From contig NZ_LN906597.1 of the NCBI RefSeq assembly GCF_001460935.1, positions 1,479,743 to 1,543,742 on the forward strand: a stretch of 64,000 bases of DNA. Direction: 5' to 3'. A program made the position numbers and the translations under genes. Position 1 is the first letter of the stretch; every line of letters begins with the position of its first letter. Shown piece after piece: positions 39,026 through 49,927 of the stretch. The notes beneath the pieces are model-generated. The model had not been told where the DNA came from. It did no database searches and worked only from the letters and a program-made list of their open reading frames with translations. The DNA comes from Candidatus Ichthyocystis hellenicum (lineage in GTDB: Bacteria > Pseudomonadota > Gammaproteobacteria > Burkholderiales > 2013Ark19i).

Positions 39026-39134
39026 GCTATATAGACAAAGCGGCTACAAAAAAGAAGATCTCAAAAAATTGACCGGAAGTGTATTACATGAAATTAAATG
39101 TTGGCATATTTCAGTCAATTTTGGTTTCATGCGT

Positions 39135-39164
39135 TTGAGGTTTTTATATAAATTGGATTATTAT
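39135..39164 (+). promoter_or_regulatory. Sigma70-like promoter of the gamma-carbonic-anhydrase-like gene
   Basis: TTGAGG (39135-39140) and TATTAT (39159-39164) with an 18-base spacer, 33 bases before the GTG start. Plausible but AT-rich context makes chance matches common. Confidence 0.4.
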
Positions 39165-39197
39165 ATCCTCTTGTTGGAGTTTAATTAGGTCAATAAA

Positions 39198-39701
39198 GTG
39201 AGAGTATTTCCTGATAGCATTTGCGTTTCGCAGTCTGCGTGGGTTGCTCCTAACGCATGTTTGATTGGTAATGTCTGCCTGTCTGACGATGTTGGCATTT
39301 GGTTTGGTAGTATTTTACGAGCCGATAATGAACCTATAGTAATAGCCGATTCGTCAAACATCCAAGACGGGTGTATCATCCATAATGATAGCGGCTACCC
39401 AGTTAATATAGGCAGACTTGTTACTGTGGGCCATGGAACTATACTGCACGGATGTAGTGTTAAGGACAAATCTCTCATTGGGATGGGATGCGTCCTCTTA
39501 AACGGATGCCAAGTATCTTCCTTTTGCTTAATAGGAGCAGGATCTTTGCTTCTGGAAAACACTTTTATTCCTGAAGGAAGCTTGGTAGTTGGACGTCCGG
39601 CTAAGGTAGTACGCTCACTTACCAAGAGTGAAATTTGCCAGATAGAGGAAAACGCATTGGCGTATGTAAAGAAAAAGGATAACTACAGGCAACAAGAGTG
39701 A
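39198..39701 (+). CDS. Gamma-carbonic-anhydrase-like hexapeptide-repeat protein
   Basis: 167 residues from GTG 39198. Left-handed beta-helix of hexapeptide repeats across most of the chain. The three zinc-ligand histidines of the YrdA/CaiE group are present: H62 (IIHNDSG), H79 and H84 (VGHGTILHGC), and the RADNEPI segment is conserved. C-terminal helix (about 145-167). Family members include true carbonic anhydrases and proteins of unknown activity, so enzymatic function is likely but not certain. Stands alone before fabI. Confidence 0.88.
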   Translation: MRVFPDSICVSQSAWVAPNACLIGNVCLSDDVGIWFGSILRADNEPIVIADSSNIQDGCIIHNDSGYPVNIGRLVTVGHGTILHGCSVKDKSLIGMGCVLLNGCQVSSFCLIGAGSLLLENTFIPEGSLVVGRPAKVVRSLTKSEICQIEENALAYVKKKDNYRQQE

Positions 39702-39768
39702 AACTAACACCTCACATAGTAAAAAGATATACTTTGTGTATTTGCTATCACATCTCCTAGTTTGATAG

Positions 39769-39774
39769 TATAAT
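39769..39774 (+). promoter_or_regulatory. Consensus -10 element before fabI
   Basis: A perfect TATAAT, about 30 bases before the fabI start. The matching -35 is weak (TATCAC-like at 17-base spacing). Confidence 0.4.
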
Positions 39775-39804
39775 CCTTCATGTGCATGCTGTCACGGGGG
39801 GATG

Positions 39805-40584
39805 ATGTCTTTATTGGCAAGTAAAAAAATTCTGATAACGGGAATACTATCAAGGAAGTCCATCGCGTATGGGATTGCCAAAAAATGCCGGGATATGGGA
39901 GCTGATTTAATTCTGACCTACCAAAGCGATAGATTTGAGGAGCGATTGCGGGAGATTGCCCACGATCTTGGCGGAGCCCAAACATTCCCTTGCGATGTAA
40001 CAGACGAGGAACAAGTTTCCGCTTTATCAAATAGAATATCTAGAGACAACCCACATGTTGATGGGTTGGTACATTCCATTGCTTACGCACCACGTGAATC
40101 TATTTCTGGATCATTTTTAGAAGGATGTACTAGAGAGTCTTTCCGAGTCGCTCATGATGTTTCTTCATATAGCTTGATTGCCTTAACTAATGCCCTACTA
40201 CCCCTTATGAACAAATGTGACGGAAGTTCGGTTGTCGCACTAACATACTTAGGATCTAATCGAGCAGTTCCAAACTACAATACCATGGGACTAGCAAAAG
40301 CATCATTGGAGGCTGCCATCCGTTATATTGCTTCGGAGGTAGGCCGTATAAACATTCGCGTTAACGGAATATCTGCTGGACCAATTAAGACCGTAGCTGC
40401 TTCTGGAATAGAGGGATTTTCTAACATATTGAAATCGTTTTCAGAGCAATCCCCGCTGAGACGCAATGTTACCTTAGAAGATGTAGGAGGAGCAGCAGGG
40501 TTCCTTCTTTCTCAGCTGTCATCTGGAATAACTGGGGAAATGATATACGTAGACTGCGGATATAGAAATATTGTATCAATATAA
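39805..40584 (+). CDS. fabI: Enoyl-[acyl-carrier-protein] reductase (NADH)
   Basis: 259 residues from the second of two adjacent ATGs (39805), which is better spaced from the GGGGGG ribosome-binding run; 39802 is possible. Short-chain dehydrogenase fold starting KKILITGILSRKSIAYGIA. Catalytic Y148 and Y158 with K165 in the Y-x6-K motif (TYLGSNRAVPNYNTMGLAKA). Performs the last reduction in each fatty-acid elongation cycle and is the triclosan/isoniazid-type target. 3' end overlaps convergent truB by 9 bases. Confidence 0.96.
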   Translation: MSLLASKKILITGILSRKSIAYGIAKKCRDMGADLILTYQSDRFEERLREIAHDLGGAQTFPCDVTDEEQVSALSNRISRDNPHVDGLVHSIAYAPRESISGSFLEGCTRESFRVAHDVSSYSLIALTNALLPLMNKCDGSSVVALTYLGSNRAVPNYNTMGLAKASLEAAIRYIASEVGRINIRVNGISAGPIKTVAASGIEGFSNILKSFSEQSPLRRNVTLEDVGGAAGFLLSQLSSGITGEMIYVDCGYRNIVSI

Positions 40585-41298
40585 CTGCAAAAGCATTGCT
40601 CGTCTTTCCTCAAGAGAGGATAGTTCTAGCTCTTTTAAGTGGGTAGCATGTAGGATGCGGTGTCTGCCTACCATTGTCCTGGTTAGCTGACCTAAATAGG
40701 CGCAGCATCCAAGACTACTTCCTATGTCTTCGGCAAGAGTCCTTATGTAGGTACCTTTTCCGCAGTAGACTATGATATCAATCACTGGGTAGCTATACCT
40801 GGACAATATTATGCCGTTTATATCCACTTGACGCCGTGGCCTCTCTACTGGTATGCCTCTGCGCACCCAACCATAAAGGGGCAAGCCATTGCGCTTAACA
40901 GCAGAGTAAGAAGGAACGACCTGCTCTACTGGACCCAAAAAGGAATACACCGCACGCCTAACATCAACCAAATCAGGCTGATGATACGAGACTTGGCTAA
41001 CCTCACCTTCTCTGTCACCAGTGTCTCTCTTCTCCCCCAATATTATCTGCGCTACATATGACTTTTGTTTAGAAACCAACTCATTAAAAAACTTTGTAGC
41101 TCTACCAAAACAAATAATCATCAAACCTGAGGCGAGGGGATCTAATGTCCCAGTATGTCCTACTTTTTTAGCACAAAACAAATGCTTAATCTTTTGGACA
41201 GCATCATTTGAGGTAAAGCCTACAGGCTTATTAAACAAAAGCACACCATCAACAGAATCTCTATTATTTTTCAATGAAGATAAAGCATTCACGTTCAT
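40576..41298 (-). CDS. truB: tRNA pseudouridine-55 synthase
   Basis: 240 residues. Catalytic Asp53 in KVGHTGTLDPLASG, then YVAQIILGEKRDTGD and the GTYIRTLAEDIG segment of the TruB fold. Makes pseudouridine 55 in the T-loop of tRNAs. Somewhat short, without the C-terminal PUA-like extension of E. coli TruB (314). Last gene of the rimP operon; its start overlaps the rbfA stop. Confidence 0.95.
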   Translation of the reverse strand: MNVNALSSLKNNRDSVDGVLLFNKPVGFTSNDAVQKIKHLFCAKKVGHTGTLDPLASGLMIICFGRATKFFNELVSKQKSYVAQIILGEKRDTGDREGEVSQVSYHQPDLVDVRRAVYSFLGPVEQVVPSYSAVKRNGLPLYGWVRRGIPVERPRRQVDINGIILSRYSYPVIDIIVYCGKGTYIRTLAEDIGSSLGCCAYLGQLTRTMVGRHRILHATHLKELELSSLEERRAMLLQLY

Positions 41299-41675
41299 GA
41301 GGAAGCAATAGCTTTATCTATAAGAGATGATATATGGGAAGCACGATCAAACAAATCGTCATAAAAAAAAGTCAAAGCTGGGACGTTCTTTATCCGCAAC
41401 ACTTGATACAAATGAGACCTTATGAAACCAGAAGCAGAATTAAGAGCAGCAGAAATCTCACTGCGGCGCTCAACATCGATAGAGCAGGCAAACGGAACAA
41501 AAAACACCTTAGCTGACAAAAAATCTGGAACTAGACGCACATCGGTTATCGTCAAAGGCGGAACCCTCGGATCATTCAAATGAAGCCGTACAACCCTAGA
41601 AATTTCCTCCCTAATCTGATCACCAACCTGCAAGCATCTACGCCCCTTATCAACAAGTTTGCCTTTCTTTCTCAT
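41295..41675 (-). CDS. rbfA: 30S ribosome-binding factor A
   Basis: 126 residues with the KH-like fold: [19 protein letters not shown] N-terminal helix, [14 protein letters not shown] and [31 protein letters not shown]. Binds the 16S helix 1 region late in 30S maturation. Overlaps infB and truB by four bases on each side, indicating tight coupling. Confidence 0.95.
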   Translation of the reverse strand: MRKKGKLVDKGRRCLQVGDQIREEISRVVRLHLNDPRVPPLTITDVRLVPDFLSAKVFFVPFACSIDVERRSEISAALNSASGFIRSHLYQVLRIKNVPALTFFYDDLFDRASHISSLIDKAIASS

Positions 41676-44317
41676 AACTCAGTCCTGATAACTTCCTCAA
41701 AGTCGTACACCTCAACAAAATCCTTTTCTTGAAGATCATTAAAATCCTTTATGGATAGACCACATTCGAATCCAGAACGAACTTCTTTAACATCTTCTTT
41801 AAATCTCTTCAGTGAAACCAATTCCCCGTCATGAATAATTTCATCTTGACGAAAAACACGTACACGAGAGTGACGCTTCACTAGTCCATCAACAACAAAG
41901 ACACCAGCAATAACATGCTTACCGATAGAAAATATCTGACGAACTTCAAAATGACCCAAAATTTTCTCTTTTTTCTCTGGGGAAAGAAGACCCGTCATGA
42001 TAGAACGAACATCATCAATAACAGAGTAAATAACACTGTGAGATCTTACTAAAACACCCTGACTTTCTGCCAATCTCCTGGATAAAACATCAAAACGAGT
42101 ATTAAACGCTACAAGAACAGCCTTAGAAGCCGCAGCCAAATTAACATCAGACTCCGTAACGATACCAGCTGCAGCATGAATTATACTTACCCGAACTTCA
42201 TCGGTAGAAAGCTTCTGCAAGGATTGAGACAAAACCTCCTGAGAACCCTGAACATCAGCTTTTATAACCACACGCAAAGTCTTTATAGAAGAAGCAGAAT
42301 CACTCTGAGAGAACACAAACTCAGAATCCGTTTTAACAGCATCAGCTTTACGTGCTAGCTTGACTTCACGGAATCTTCCTTTCCTGAAAAGAGCAATCTC
42401 CCTAGCCTTTTTCTCACTCTCAAGTACAACCGCTTCAACTCCGACCGCTGGCAGATCAGATAAACCTTGAACTTCAACCGGAACTGACGGACCAGCTGAC
42501 TTAACAACAGCTCCTCTATGATCAATCATGCTTCTAACACGACCAAAAGATTCACCTGCAAGAATAATATCGCCTTGAGACAAAAATCCTGATTGAACCA
42601 ATATAGTTGCTACAACACCCTTACCTTTGTCAAGACGAGCCTCAATAACCACACCACTGGCAAAACCACCATGAGGAGCACGCAAGTTCAAGACCTCAGC
42701 TTGTAGAAGAATAGACTCCAACAACTGATCCACACCCTCTCCAGTCTTAGCTGAGACATTAACAAACATAACATCACCACCAAATTCTTCCGCAACAAGC
42801 TCATATTGCAAAAGATCCTGTCTAATCTTATCTGGTTGAGCATCAGGCTTATCAATTTTATTAACTGCGACTATGATAGGAACACCAGCTGCGCGAGCAT
42901 GATTTATAGCTTCAATAGTCTGGGGCATAGGACCATCATCAGCGGCAACCACAATAATCACAATATCAGTAGCCTTTACTCCACGAGCACGCATTGCAGT
43001 AAATGCTTCATGCCCTGGAGTATCTAGAAACGTCACCAAACCTAGGTTTGTCTCTACGTAGTAGGCGCCTATATGCTGAGTAATACCGCCAGATTCACCA
43101 AAAACAACCTTGGAGGAGCGTATGTAATCCAAAAGAGAGGTTTTTCCGTGATCAACGTGCCCCATAACTGTTACCACAGGAGGACGAGGTAATTTTTCCA
43201 AAGATGAAGAGGAAGTGATATCAGCAAGATAAGCACCAGGGTCATCCAATTTTGCAGCAATTGCGCGATGACCTAGTTCCTCAACAACTATCATGGCGGT
43301 CTCTTGATCAAGAATCTGATTGATCGTCACCATCATCCCACTCTTCATCAATGATTTAATGACATCTATAGCTTTCACAGCCATTTTCTTTGCCAAATCA
43401 GAAACCGAAATCGTCTCGGGAACACTAACGTCACGAACAACAGGCTCAGTTGGAACTTGAAAAGCTCCATGTCCCTTATGCGCCAATTTCTTACGCAAAT
43501 GTGAGCGCTTTACATGCCAACTCTCACCATCAGGATCAGAATCCAAAATACCACGCACTTTTATACTAGAACGACGAGAAGGAGAGGAATCATCTCGATC
43601 ACGGGAAGACTTTTTACCCTTCTTGGAAGTTTGAGGCGAATCACGGGAAGGAGAACGTGCATCCTGCTGTGCTTTCGCAGTACGTTGCTTCTCTTTTTTG
43701 GGAGGAACAACATTGGCAACAACCTTAGCAGTTTCTTCTCGCACCGCCGGCCCTGAAACCACAGCCGCCAAATCAACAGGAACAGCATCAACAACACTAG
43801 CAGAATCAGAAACAACTTCCTTAACATCAGCTTCGCTATCAACATCAGAAGTAGGAAGAGCAGAATTTTCAGAAAAGGGCAAGGCTGACTTATCTCCTTC
43901 CATCTCAACTACGGAACTTACACTCTCAACTTTGTCGCCACGACAATCAGAACTAGAATGATTATCTTCAGAAACAGGACCATCATCAGATGACAAACCC
44001 ACTTCAGAAGACGCATCACAAATAGCATCGCGCTTAACAAAAACCCTTCGTCTCCTGACCTCCACCGGGATAGTTCGTTCCCTACCCATGGAGTAAGATT
44101 TTTGGATGCTCTTAGTCTCACGTCTGGTCAACGTAATCCTAGACAAAGATCCACCATGTGATTTTTGCAAGTAAGAAAGCAAAACGCCCTTATCTTCAGC
44201 ACTAACAATATCATCTGGAGAGTTCTTAACTACGCCAGCTGCCTTGAACTGATCCAGCAAAACACTAACCGGAACATTCAACTCAGTAGCAAAGTCACCG
44301 ACACTCAAACTCGACAT
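41672..44317 (-). CDS. infB: Translation initiation factor IF-2
   Basis: 881 residues from ATG 44317. IF2N domain at the N-terminus ([23 protein letters not shown]), a Ser/Asp/Lys-rich linker (about 60-300), a second IF2N domain, then the G domain with GHVDHGKTS (about 383), DTPGHEAF and NKIDKPDA, followed by domains II, III and the initiator-tRNA-binding C2 domain. Delivers fMet-tRNA to the 30S subunit. The linker is variable in all bacteria. Between nusA and rbfA. Confidence 0.98.
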   Translation of the reverse strand: MSSLSVGDFATELNVPVSVLLDQFKAAGVVKNSPDDIVSAEDKGVLLSYLQKSHGGSLSRITLTRRETKSIQKSYSMGRERTIPVEVRRRRVFVKRDAICDASSEVGLSSDDGPVSEDNHSSSDCRGDKVESVSSVVEMEGDKSALPFSENSALPTSDVDSEADVKEVVSDSASVVDAVPVDLAAVVSGPAVREETAKVVANVVPPKKEKQRTAKAQQDARSPSRDSPQTSKKGKKSSRDRDDSSPSRRSSIKVRGILDSDPDGESWHVKRSHLRKKLAHKGHGAFQVPTEPVVRDVSVPETISVSDLAKKMAVKAIDVIKSLMKSGMMVTINQILDQETAMIVVEELGHRAIAAKLDDPGAYLADITSSSSLEKLPRPPVVTVMGHVDHGKTSLLDYIRSSKVVFGESGGITQHIGAYYVETNLGLVTFLDTPGHEAFTAMRARGVKATDIVIIVVAADDGPMPQTIEAINHARAAGVPIIVAVNKIDKPDAQPDKIRQDLLQYELVAEEFGGDVMFVNVSAKTGEGVDQLLESILLQAEVLNLRAPHGGFASGVVIEARLDKGKGVVATILVQSGFLSQGDIILAGESFGRVRSMIDHRGAVVKSAGPSVPVEVQGLSDLPAVGVEAVVLESEKKAREIALFRKGRFREVKLARKADAVKTDSEFVFSQSDSASSIKTLRVVIKADVQGSQEVLSQSLQKLSTDEVRVSIIHAAAGIVTESDVNLAAASKAVLVAFNTRFDVLSRRLAESQGVLVRSHSVIYSVIDDVRSIMTGLLSPEKKEKILGHFEVRQIFSIGKHVIAGVFVVDGLVKRHSRVRVFRQDEIIHDGELVSLKRFKEDVKEVRSGFECGLSIKDFNDLQEKDFVEVYDFEEVIRTEL

Positions 44318-44346
44318 GCTCAAAACCTTAACCTTAGACTATAACT

Positions 44347-45819
44347 CTAATTAAACCAATGCGCACGCGCCTTCATAATGAGGTCACTTGCGCGTTTCTC
44401 ATCCATGTCTATCATCCCTACTAATTCATCAACTGACAATTCGGCAAGGGCTTCCCTGTCAACAATGTCATTTGATGCTAAAAGAGACAACAACTCGCCA
44501 TCAACACCCTCGAGCGATAATAGATCCTCAGAAACGCTACCCACCTTTTGTTCAACAGCAATGGCACGTGTAAGAAGATAATTTCGCGCTCTCGACCTAA
44601 TATCCTCAATAATTTGCTCATCAAATTCTGGTATTTCCAATAGTTCCTGCACAGGAACATAGGCAATTTCTTCCACGGTAATAAAACCGTTACGAATAAA
44701 AACATCTGCAACCTCATCATCAATCCCCAAACTTTTGACGAACAGTTCACGAAGACGGACAACCTCCTCCTCACCTTTCTTTTCCTTCTCTTCAAGGGTC
44801 ATAAGATTAATATCCCATCCAGTTAACTCTGAGGCAAGACGAACATTCTGACCTCTGGCTCCAATAGCAACAGCCAAATTATCTTCATCAACAACAACAT
44901 CCATAGAACAACGTTCTTCATCAACAACAATACTAGTAACCTCAGCTGGAGCTAAAGCATTAATCACGAACTGAGCTGGTTCTGGTGACCAAACAATAAT
45001 ATCAATCCTCTCCCCAACTAGTTCCTGAGTAACAGACTGAACACGGGAACCACGTATTCCGACACAAGTACCTATGGGATCAATGCGCTGATCATAGCTT
45101 TTAACCGCAATTTTTGCGCGCAACCCAGGATCACGAACAGAAGCCTTAATCTCAATCGCACCTTCCTCGATTTCAGGAACACACAAAGAAAAAAGCTTAA
45201 CAACCAACTCCGGAGCAGTACGAGACAACTCTATTTGTGGGCCTCTTGACGAATAATCAACACGATAAAGATAGGCACGAACTCTATCACCAACACGAAG
45301 ATTATCTTTTGGAATCATGTGATCACGCTTAAGCACAGCTTCTATTCGCCCACAATCAACAATAGCCTGCACCCTATCAATACGCTTTATCACTCCCGAA
45401 ACCAGTTTATCAGTTCTCTGAAGAAAGTCATTCAGAATTTGCTCTCTCTCTGCATCACGTATCCTCTGAACAATAACCTGACGAGCAGCCTGGGCACCAA
45501 CACGACCCAAGTCTACTGAATCAATTTCTTCTTCAACATAACTACCCAAGGTAGAATCAGGATTCCTAAGCAATGCTTGTGATAATTGAATCTGATAAGA
45601 GGGATCATCAAAATTATCATCTGGAACTATTTCCCAACGACGAAAAGTAGTGTACTCGCCGGTTTCGCGATCAACAGAAACTCTAATATTAACCTCGCTG
45701 CGAAAATTCCTCTTCGTCGCCGAAGCCAAGGCTGACTCTACAGCAACAAACACGACATCCTTTTCAACATTCTTTTCACGAGCAAGAACATCAACAATCA
45801 GCAATAAATCTCGACTCAT
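44347..45819 (-). CDS. nusA: Transcription elongation/termination factor NusA
   Basis: 490 residues. N-terminal RNA-polymerase-binding domain (1-125), S1 domain (about 135-200), KH1 and KH2 (about 200-345, with GTCVGIRGSRVQSVTQEL and AIGARGQNVRLASELTGW), then two C-terminal acidic repeats (about 360-490) as in proteobacteria. Controls pausing, termination and antitermination. Standard place after rimP. Confidence 0.98.
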   Translation of the reverse strand: MSRDLLLIVDVLAREKNVEKDVVFVAVESALASATKRNFRSEVNIRVSVDRETGEYTTFRRWEIVPDDNFDDPSYQIQLSQALLRNPDSTLGSYVEEEIDSVDLGRVGAQAARQVIVQRIRDAEREQILNDFLQRTDKLVSGVIKRIDRVQAIVDCGRIEAVLKRDHMIPKDNLRVGDRVRAYLYRVDYSSRGPQIELSRTAPELVVKLFSLCVPEIEEGAIEIKASVRDPGLRAKIAVKSYDQRIDPIGTCVGIRGSRVQSVTQELVGERIDIIVWSPEPAQFVINALAPAEVTSIVVDEERCSMDVVVDEDNLAVAIGARGQNVRLASELTGWDINLMTLEEKEKKGEEEVVRLRELFVKSLGIDDEVADVFIRNGFITVEEIAYVPVQELLEIPEFDEQIIEDIRSRARNYLLTRAIAVEQKVGSVSEDLLSLEGVDGELLSLLASNDIVDREALAELSVDELVGMIDMDEKRASDLIMKARAHWFN

Positions 45820-45851
45820 CTAGCCCCCTACTATAGGCCAGTGCTAAATTT

Positions 45852-46301
45852 CTAAAAATTAGGCACCAAGCGAACCCTCTTCGTTTTCTCCAAAGAGAAA
45901 GCAACCACACAATCATCCACCAAAAGCGTTATCTCATTTTGACCCGAGTCAAAACCCAACAGCCTGCCAACAACAGTTTTTGGAAGAACATGATCGCCAA
46001 CAACAATCGGCTGAGAAGCCGTAACTTTAACGTCATAATTTATAAATCGATTAAAATCAGCTGCTTTCTTCAGTATGCGATCAGCACCAGGAGATGAAAC
46101 TTCTAGGTGCTCATAGTCAATTCCTTTTACGGTAAAAGCTCTACAAAAGTGGCGACTAACACGCGCACAATCGTCAACAGTAACACCATTTGGATGGTCA
46201 ATGAAAACACGGATAAGGCCTTTAGAAAGAACCTCAAAATCTACCAAATCATACCCCAAACCGGCCAGAGTCTTTTCCAGCCAAGGCAAAAAATCATCCA
46301 T
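45852..46301 (-). CDS. rimP: Ribosome maturation factor RimP
   Basis: 149 residues from ATG 46301 (MDDFLPWLEKTLAGLGYDLVD); an upstream extension lacks similarity. VEVSSPG-type motif (LEVSSPGADRILKKAADFNRF) and the C-terminal SH3-like domain are present. Needed for 30S assembly. First gene of the rimP-nusA-infB-rbfA-truB operon. Confidence 0.94.
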   Translation of the reverse strand: MDDFLPWLEKTLAGLGYDLVDFEVLSKGLIRVFIDHPNGVTVDDCARVSRHFCRAFTVKGIDYEHLEVSSPGADRILKKAADFNRFINYDVKVTASQPIVVGDHVLPKTVVGRLLGFDSGQNEITLLVDDCVVAFSLEKTKRVRLVPNF

Positions 46302-46459
46302 AATCAACACAGAAAAAAGGAAAAAACCAGCCAAAGCCCGCTGACGATTGTAACACAAGAGAACTCAATACTAAAGACAGATAACGATATGAAAACAAAC
46401 ATGGTTTTTACCATGTACATAAAATAAATGGCAGCTTCAGACCAATCACCTCTGAAAAA

Positions 46460-48535
46460 TCATGCTTTCAACGAAAGCCGAGGCCTACCGCGATCATCCA
46501 ATCCTATGACCTTAACTGAAATAATCTGCCCCTCAGAATAAGTCTCACTAACCCTATGTCCCTTATCTTTACCCATTTGACTTACATGAAGTAATCCATC
46601 TCTGCCTGGAAGAATATCTACAATTACTCCAAAATCAAGAACTCGCGACACCTTGCCTTCATAAACTTGACCAACGATAATCTCAGCCGTTAGCATTTGA
46701 ATACGCCTAACTGCCTCCTCAACACAAGCAAGATCCGGAGATGCAACACTAACGGTCCCATCATCTTTTATATCAATAGAAGTTTTAGTTTCCTCAGTTA
46801 AGGTCTTAATAGTCGATCCACCCTTTCCGATCAACAAGTGTATCTTCTCAGGATTAATACTTATGCAGGAAATACGAGGAGCAAAAGAAGACAAACTACC
46901 CCGAGCTGACGACAACGCAGACTTCATAGCATCCAGAATATGCATCCTACCCTCTTTTGCCTGTAAAAGCGCTATACGCATTATTTCCTCTGTAATTCCT
47001 TCTATTTTTATGTCCATTTGAAGAGCAGTAATACCAAACTCAGTACCAGCTACCTTGAAATCCATATCACCCAAATGATCCTCATCTGCCAAAATATCAG
47101 TAAGCACGGCAAAACGCTGACCATCTTTTATTAATCCCATAGCAACACCAGCAACGTGGGCAGCTAACGGAACACCTGCATCCATGAGTGACAAACAACC
47201 CGCACACACAGAAGCCATGGAAGAAGAACCATTAGATTCAGTTATTTCAGACACCAAACGTATCGTGTAAGGAAAATCTTGCTTATTAGGAAGAACTGCA
47301 ACCAAAGCACGCTTCGCCAATCTACCATGGCCAATCTCACGACGTTTAGGAGCCCCTAAACGTCCAACCTCACCAGTAGCATAACCAGGCATGTTGTAAT
47401 GAAGCATAAAACTTTCTCTGCTATCACCAACAAGTCCATCAACTACCTGAGCATCGCTCTCAGTACCGAGAGTAGTTACAGCCAAAGCCTGTGTTTCACC
47501 CCGAGTAAAGAGTGAAGAACCATGAGCACGAGGCAAAAGACCAGTTTGTATATCCAATGGACGAATAGTACGAGTATCCCGGCCATCAATACGTGGTTCA
47601 CCTGAAAGAATACTATCCCTTACAATAGATGACTCTAATTGAAAAAAAACAGACTTCAAAGTTGACTCATGATGCCCTTCTGGGAGTAACTTATCCAAAA
47701 CACGAGAATAGACTTGGGATATGGAAGCAGCTCGCTCCTTTTTTTCACGAACTTTGTAGGCAGAAACAAGATCAGCTGCTGCAATTTCCCTCACAGTATT
47801 ACTAAGAGATAGGTCGTCTCCTGCTGGAGCAAAATCCCAAACAGGCTTACCAACTTCATTGGCCAATTCACAAATTGCATTAATTACAACTTGCTGCTGA
47901 TGATGACCAAACATCACAGCCTCTAACATAAGATCTTCACTAAGCTGATCCGATTCAGACTCCACCATAAGTACAGCGGCAGCAGTTCCAGATACAACTA
48001 GATCCAGCCTTGAATCTTTCCTACGAGAAATCGAAGGATTAAGAACAAATTTACCATCAACATAACCAACCCTAGCTGCTGAAACAGGACCGGCAAAGGG
48101 AATACCAGACAAAGTAACGGCAGCGGAAGCCGCAATTATAGACGGTATGTCAGGATCGACCTCGGGATTAACTGATAAAACAGTAACTACAACCTGAACT
48201 TCATTGAGAAAAGATTTTGGGAACAAAGGCCTCAAAGGACGATCAATCAAACGCGCCACCAAAGTCTCACGCTCAGCAGAACGACCCTCTCGTTTAAAAA
48301 ACCCTCCGGGAATTTTACCAGCTGCATAAGACTTCTCTATGTAATCCACTGTCAGCGGAAAAAAATCCTGACCAGGAGAAACTTCTTTTTTGGCCACCAC
48401 TGTCGCTAGAACAACAGTATCATCCATATCAACAATGAGGGCCCCATCTGCTTGTCGAGCAATCGTGCCTGTATCCAAGCAAACCCTAGAATCACCGTAC
48501 TGAAAATCTTTTTTAACTTTTTTGAACACGAACAT
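46460..48535 (-). CDS. pnp: Polynucleotide phosphorylase
   Basis: 691 residues from ATG 48535. Two RNase PH domains (about 10-225 and 310-545), the helical linker, a KH domain (about 550-610, [16 protein letters not shown]) and an S1 domain (about 620-690, [29 protein letters not shown]). Phosphorolytic 3'-5' exoribonuclease and degradosome component. Follows rpsO, as in most bacteria. Confidence 0.98.
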   Translation of the reverse strand: MFVFKKVKKDFQYGDSRVCLDTGTIARQADGALIVDMDDTVVLATVVAKKEVSPGQDFFPLTVDYIEKSYAAGKIPGGFFKREGRSAERETLVARLIDRPLRPLFPKSFLNEVQVVVTVLSVNPEVDPDIPSIIAASAAVTLSGIPFAGPVSAARVGYVDGKFVLNPSISRRKDSRLDLVVSGTAAAVLMVESESDQLSEDLMLEAVMFGHHQQQVVINAICELANEVGKPVWDFAPAGDDLSLSNTVREIAAADLVSAYKVREKKERAASISQVYSRVLDKLLPEGHHESTLKSVFFQLESSIVRDSILSGEPRIDGRDTRTIRPLDIQTGLLPRAHGSSLFTRGETQALAVTTLGTESDAQVVDGLVGDSRESFMLHYNMPGYATGEVGRLGAPKRREIGHGRLAKRALVAVLPNKQDFPYTIRLVSEITESNGSSSMASVCAGCLSLMDAGVPLAAHVAGVAMGLIKDGQRFAVLTDILADEDHLGDMDFKVAGTEFGITALQMDIKIEGITEEIMRIALLQAKEGRMHILDAMKSALSSARGSLSSFAPRISCISINPEKIHLLIGKGGSTIKTLTEETKTSIDIKDDGTVSVASPDLACVEEAVRRIQMLTAEIIVGQVYEGKVSRVLDFGVIVDILPGRDGLLHVSQMGKDKGHRVSETYSEGQIISVKVIGLDDRGRPRLSLKA

Positions 48536-48658
48536 CTCCACACGAACCAGCATGATAATCAAGAAACAACACAAAATTTACAGGGAAAACTGACCCCACA
48601 AAAGAAGCCGCACAGAACGCCACGGAGACAGGAGTAGAATTACACGCCATCATTAAAA

Positions 48659-48928
48659 CTACTTACGCAGCCCGAGTCGTCCGATGAGAGATCTATAGCA
48701 ATCAAAATTAGTTCTCTTCAGGTAATCTAGCAATCTTCTTCGCTGCGAGACCAATTTCAACAACCCGCGTCGAGAATGCAAATCTTTCCCATGAACCTTA
48801 AAATGAGACATAAGATTAACTATGCGAGTCGTCAAAATCGCGACCTGCACCTCAGCAGAACCAGTATCCCCATCTCTACGGGAAAAATTCTTAATAACCT
48901 CCAATTTTTCATCAGCCGATATAGACAT
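48659..48928 (-). CDS. rpsO: 30S ribosomal protein S15
   Basis: 89 residues, the exact usual length. Conserved [16 protein letters not shown] and [20 protein letters not shown] segments. Binds 16S rRNA at the central-domain junction. Upstream of pnp with about 120 bases between, a likely site for RNase III processing by analogy with other species. Confidence 0.98.
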   Translation of the reverse strand: MSISADEKLEVIKNFSRRDGDTGSAEVQVAILTTRIVNLMSHFKVHGKDLHSRRGLLKLVSQRRRLLDYLKRTNFDCYRSLIGRLGLRK

Positions 48929-49017
48929 ATCACTCCACTCTCGTACTCACATAACTGGTATAAAAAACACGCCCATGAACCACTGCATTGTAGCACAAAA
49001 TGGAAAGTAGTTATCAC

Positions 49018-49818
49018 CTACTTCTGCGTTCTTGGGGCTGATAGTGGAAAGAGTCTAAAAAAATTAGCAGTTGTAGCATCATGAACATCCTCTACAGGAA
49101 TGTCTTTCAATTTCGCTATTTTATCTGCAACATGCAAAACATAGGCAGGTTGATTAGTAGATCCACGAAAAGGAACTGGAGACAAGTAAGGAGAGTCAGT
49201 CTCTACCAACAACCTAGACATGGGAACCATTTTAGCAACTGATTGAACATCTTGGGCATTCTTAAAGGTCACAATCCCAGAATAAGAAATATAAAAGGAG
49301 ATATCCATAGCCTTCTCAACGAAGGATAGGGACTCAGTACAACAATGCATAACTCCTCCTACCCTATCTGCGCCCTCTTCTACTAATATACGAATAACAT
49401 CATCACCAGCCTGACGACAGTGAATTATAAGGGGTTTACCTAATTGCTTTGCAACTCTAATATGTCTTCTGAACAATTCTTGCTGAAACTTGACCTGCTC
49501 ATCATTTTGTACGCGACAGTAATCTAATCCTGTTTCTCCTATGGCAACTACACGATCTGACATCTGCGCACGCAGGAACAACTCCTCCTCTGATAGCATC
49601 TCGCCATCAAAATTTCCATCATGATTGGGATGAATACCAAAAGACGCAGAAAGAGAAGGAAAAGGATCTATGGTCTCTAGTAAAACTGAGTAATCTTCCA
49701 AATCTACAGAAACACACAAGGCATGGATAACGCCACTGGAGAGCATGTTACCAACTATTTCGGAAACTTTTCCAAAAAATTGAGAAAAATGAATGTGGCA
49801 ATGAGAGTCAACCAACAT
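49018..49818 (-). CDS. tatD: TatD-family metal-dependent hydrolase
   Basis: 266 residues. TIM-barrel amidohydrolase with N-terminal DSHCHIHF metal site, GETGLDYCR, KPLIIHCRQA, GGVMHCC and ETDSPYLSPVPFRG motifs in family order. TatD proteins are 3'-5' DNA exonucleases linked to repair and quality control; YcfH/YjjV paralogs cannot be distinguished by eye. Downstream of tRNA-Leu. Confidence 0.93.
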   Translation of the reverse strand: MLVDSHCHIHFSQFFGKVSEIVGNMLSSGVIHALCVSVDLEDYSVLLETIDPFPSLSASFGIHPNHDGNFDGEMLSEEELFLRAQMSDRVVAIGETGLDYCRVQNDEQVKFQQELFRRHIRVAKQLGKPLIIHCRQAGDDVIRILVEEGADRVGGVMHCCTESLSFVEKAMDISFYISYSGIVTFKNAQDVQSVAKMVPMSRLLVETDSPYLSPVPFRGSTNQPAYVLHVADKIAKLKDIPVEDVHDATTANFFRLFPLSAPRTQK

Positions 49819-49840
49819 ATTCTAATACACATTTCACAGA

Positions 49841-49927
49841 TGGTGCCGAAGGAGAGAATCGAACTCTCACGCCCTCACGGGCACTGGATTTTGAGTCCAG
49901 CGCGTCTACCTATTCCACCACTTCGGC
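49841..49927 (-). tRNA. tRNA-Leu (anticodon CAA)
   Basis: An 87-nt class II tRNA on the minus strand. Acceptor stem GCCGAAG/CTTCGGC with discriminator A and encoded CCA. The anticodon stem CTGGA/TCCAG encloses CTCAAAA (anticodon CAA), followed by a long variable arm (GCCCGTGAGGGC) and a canonical T-arm. Reads UUG. Confidence 0.96.
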
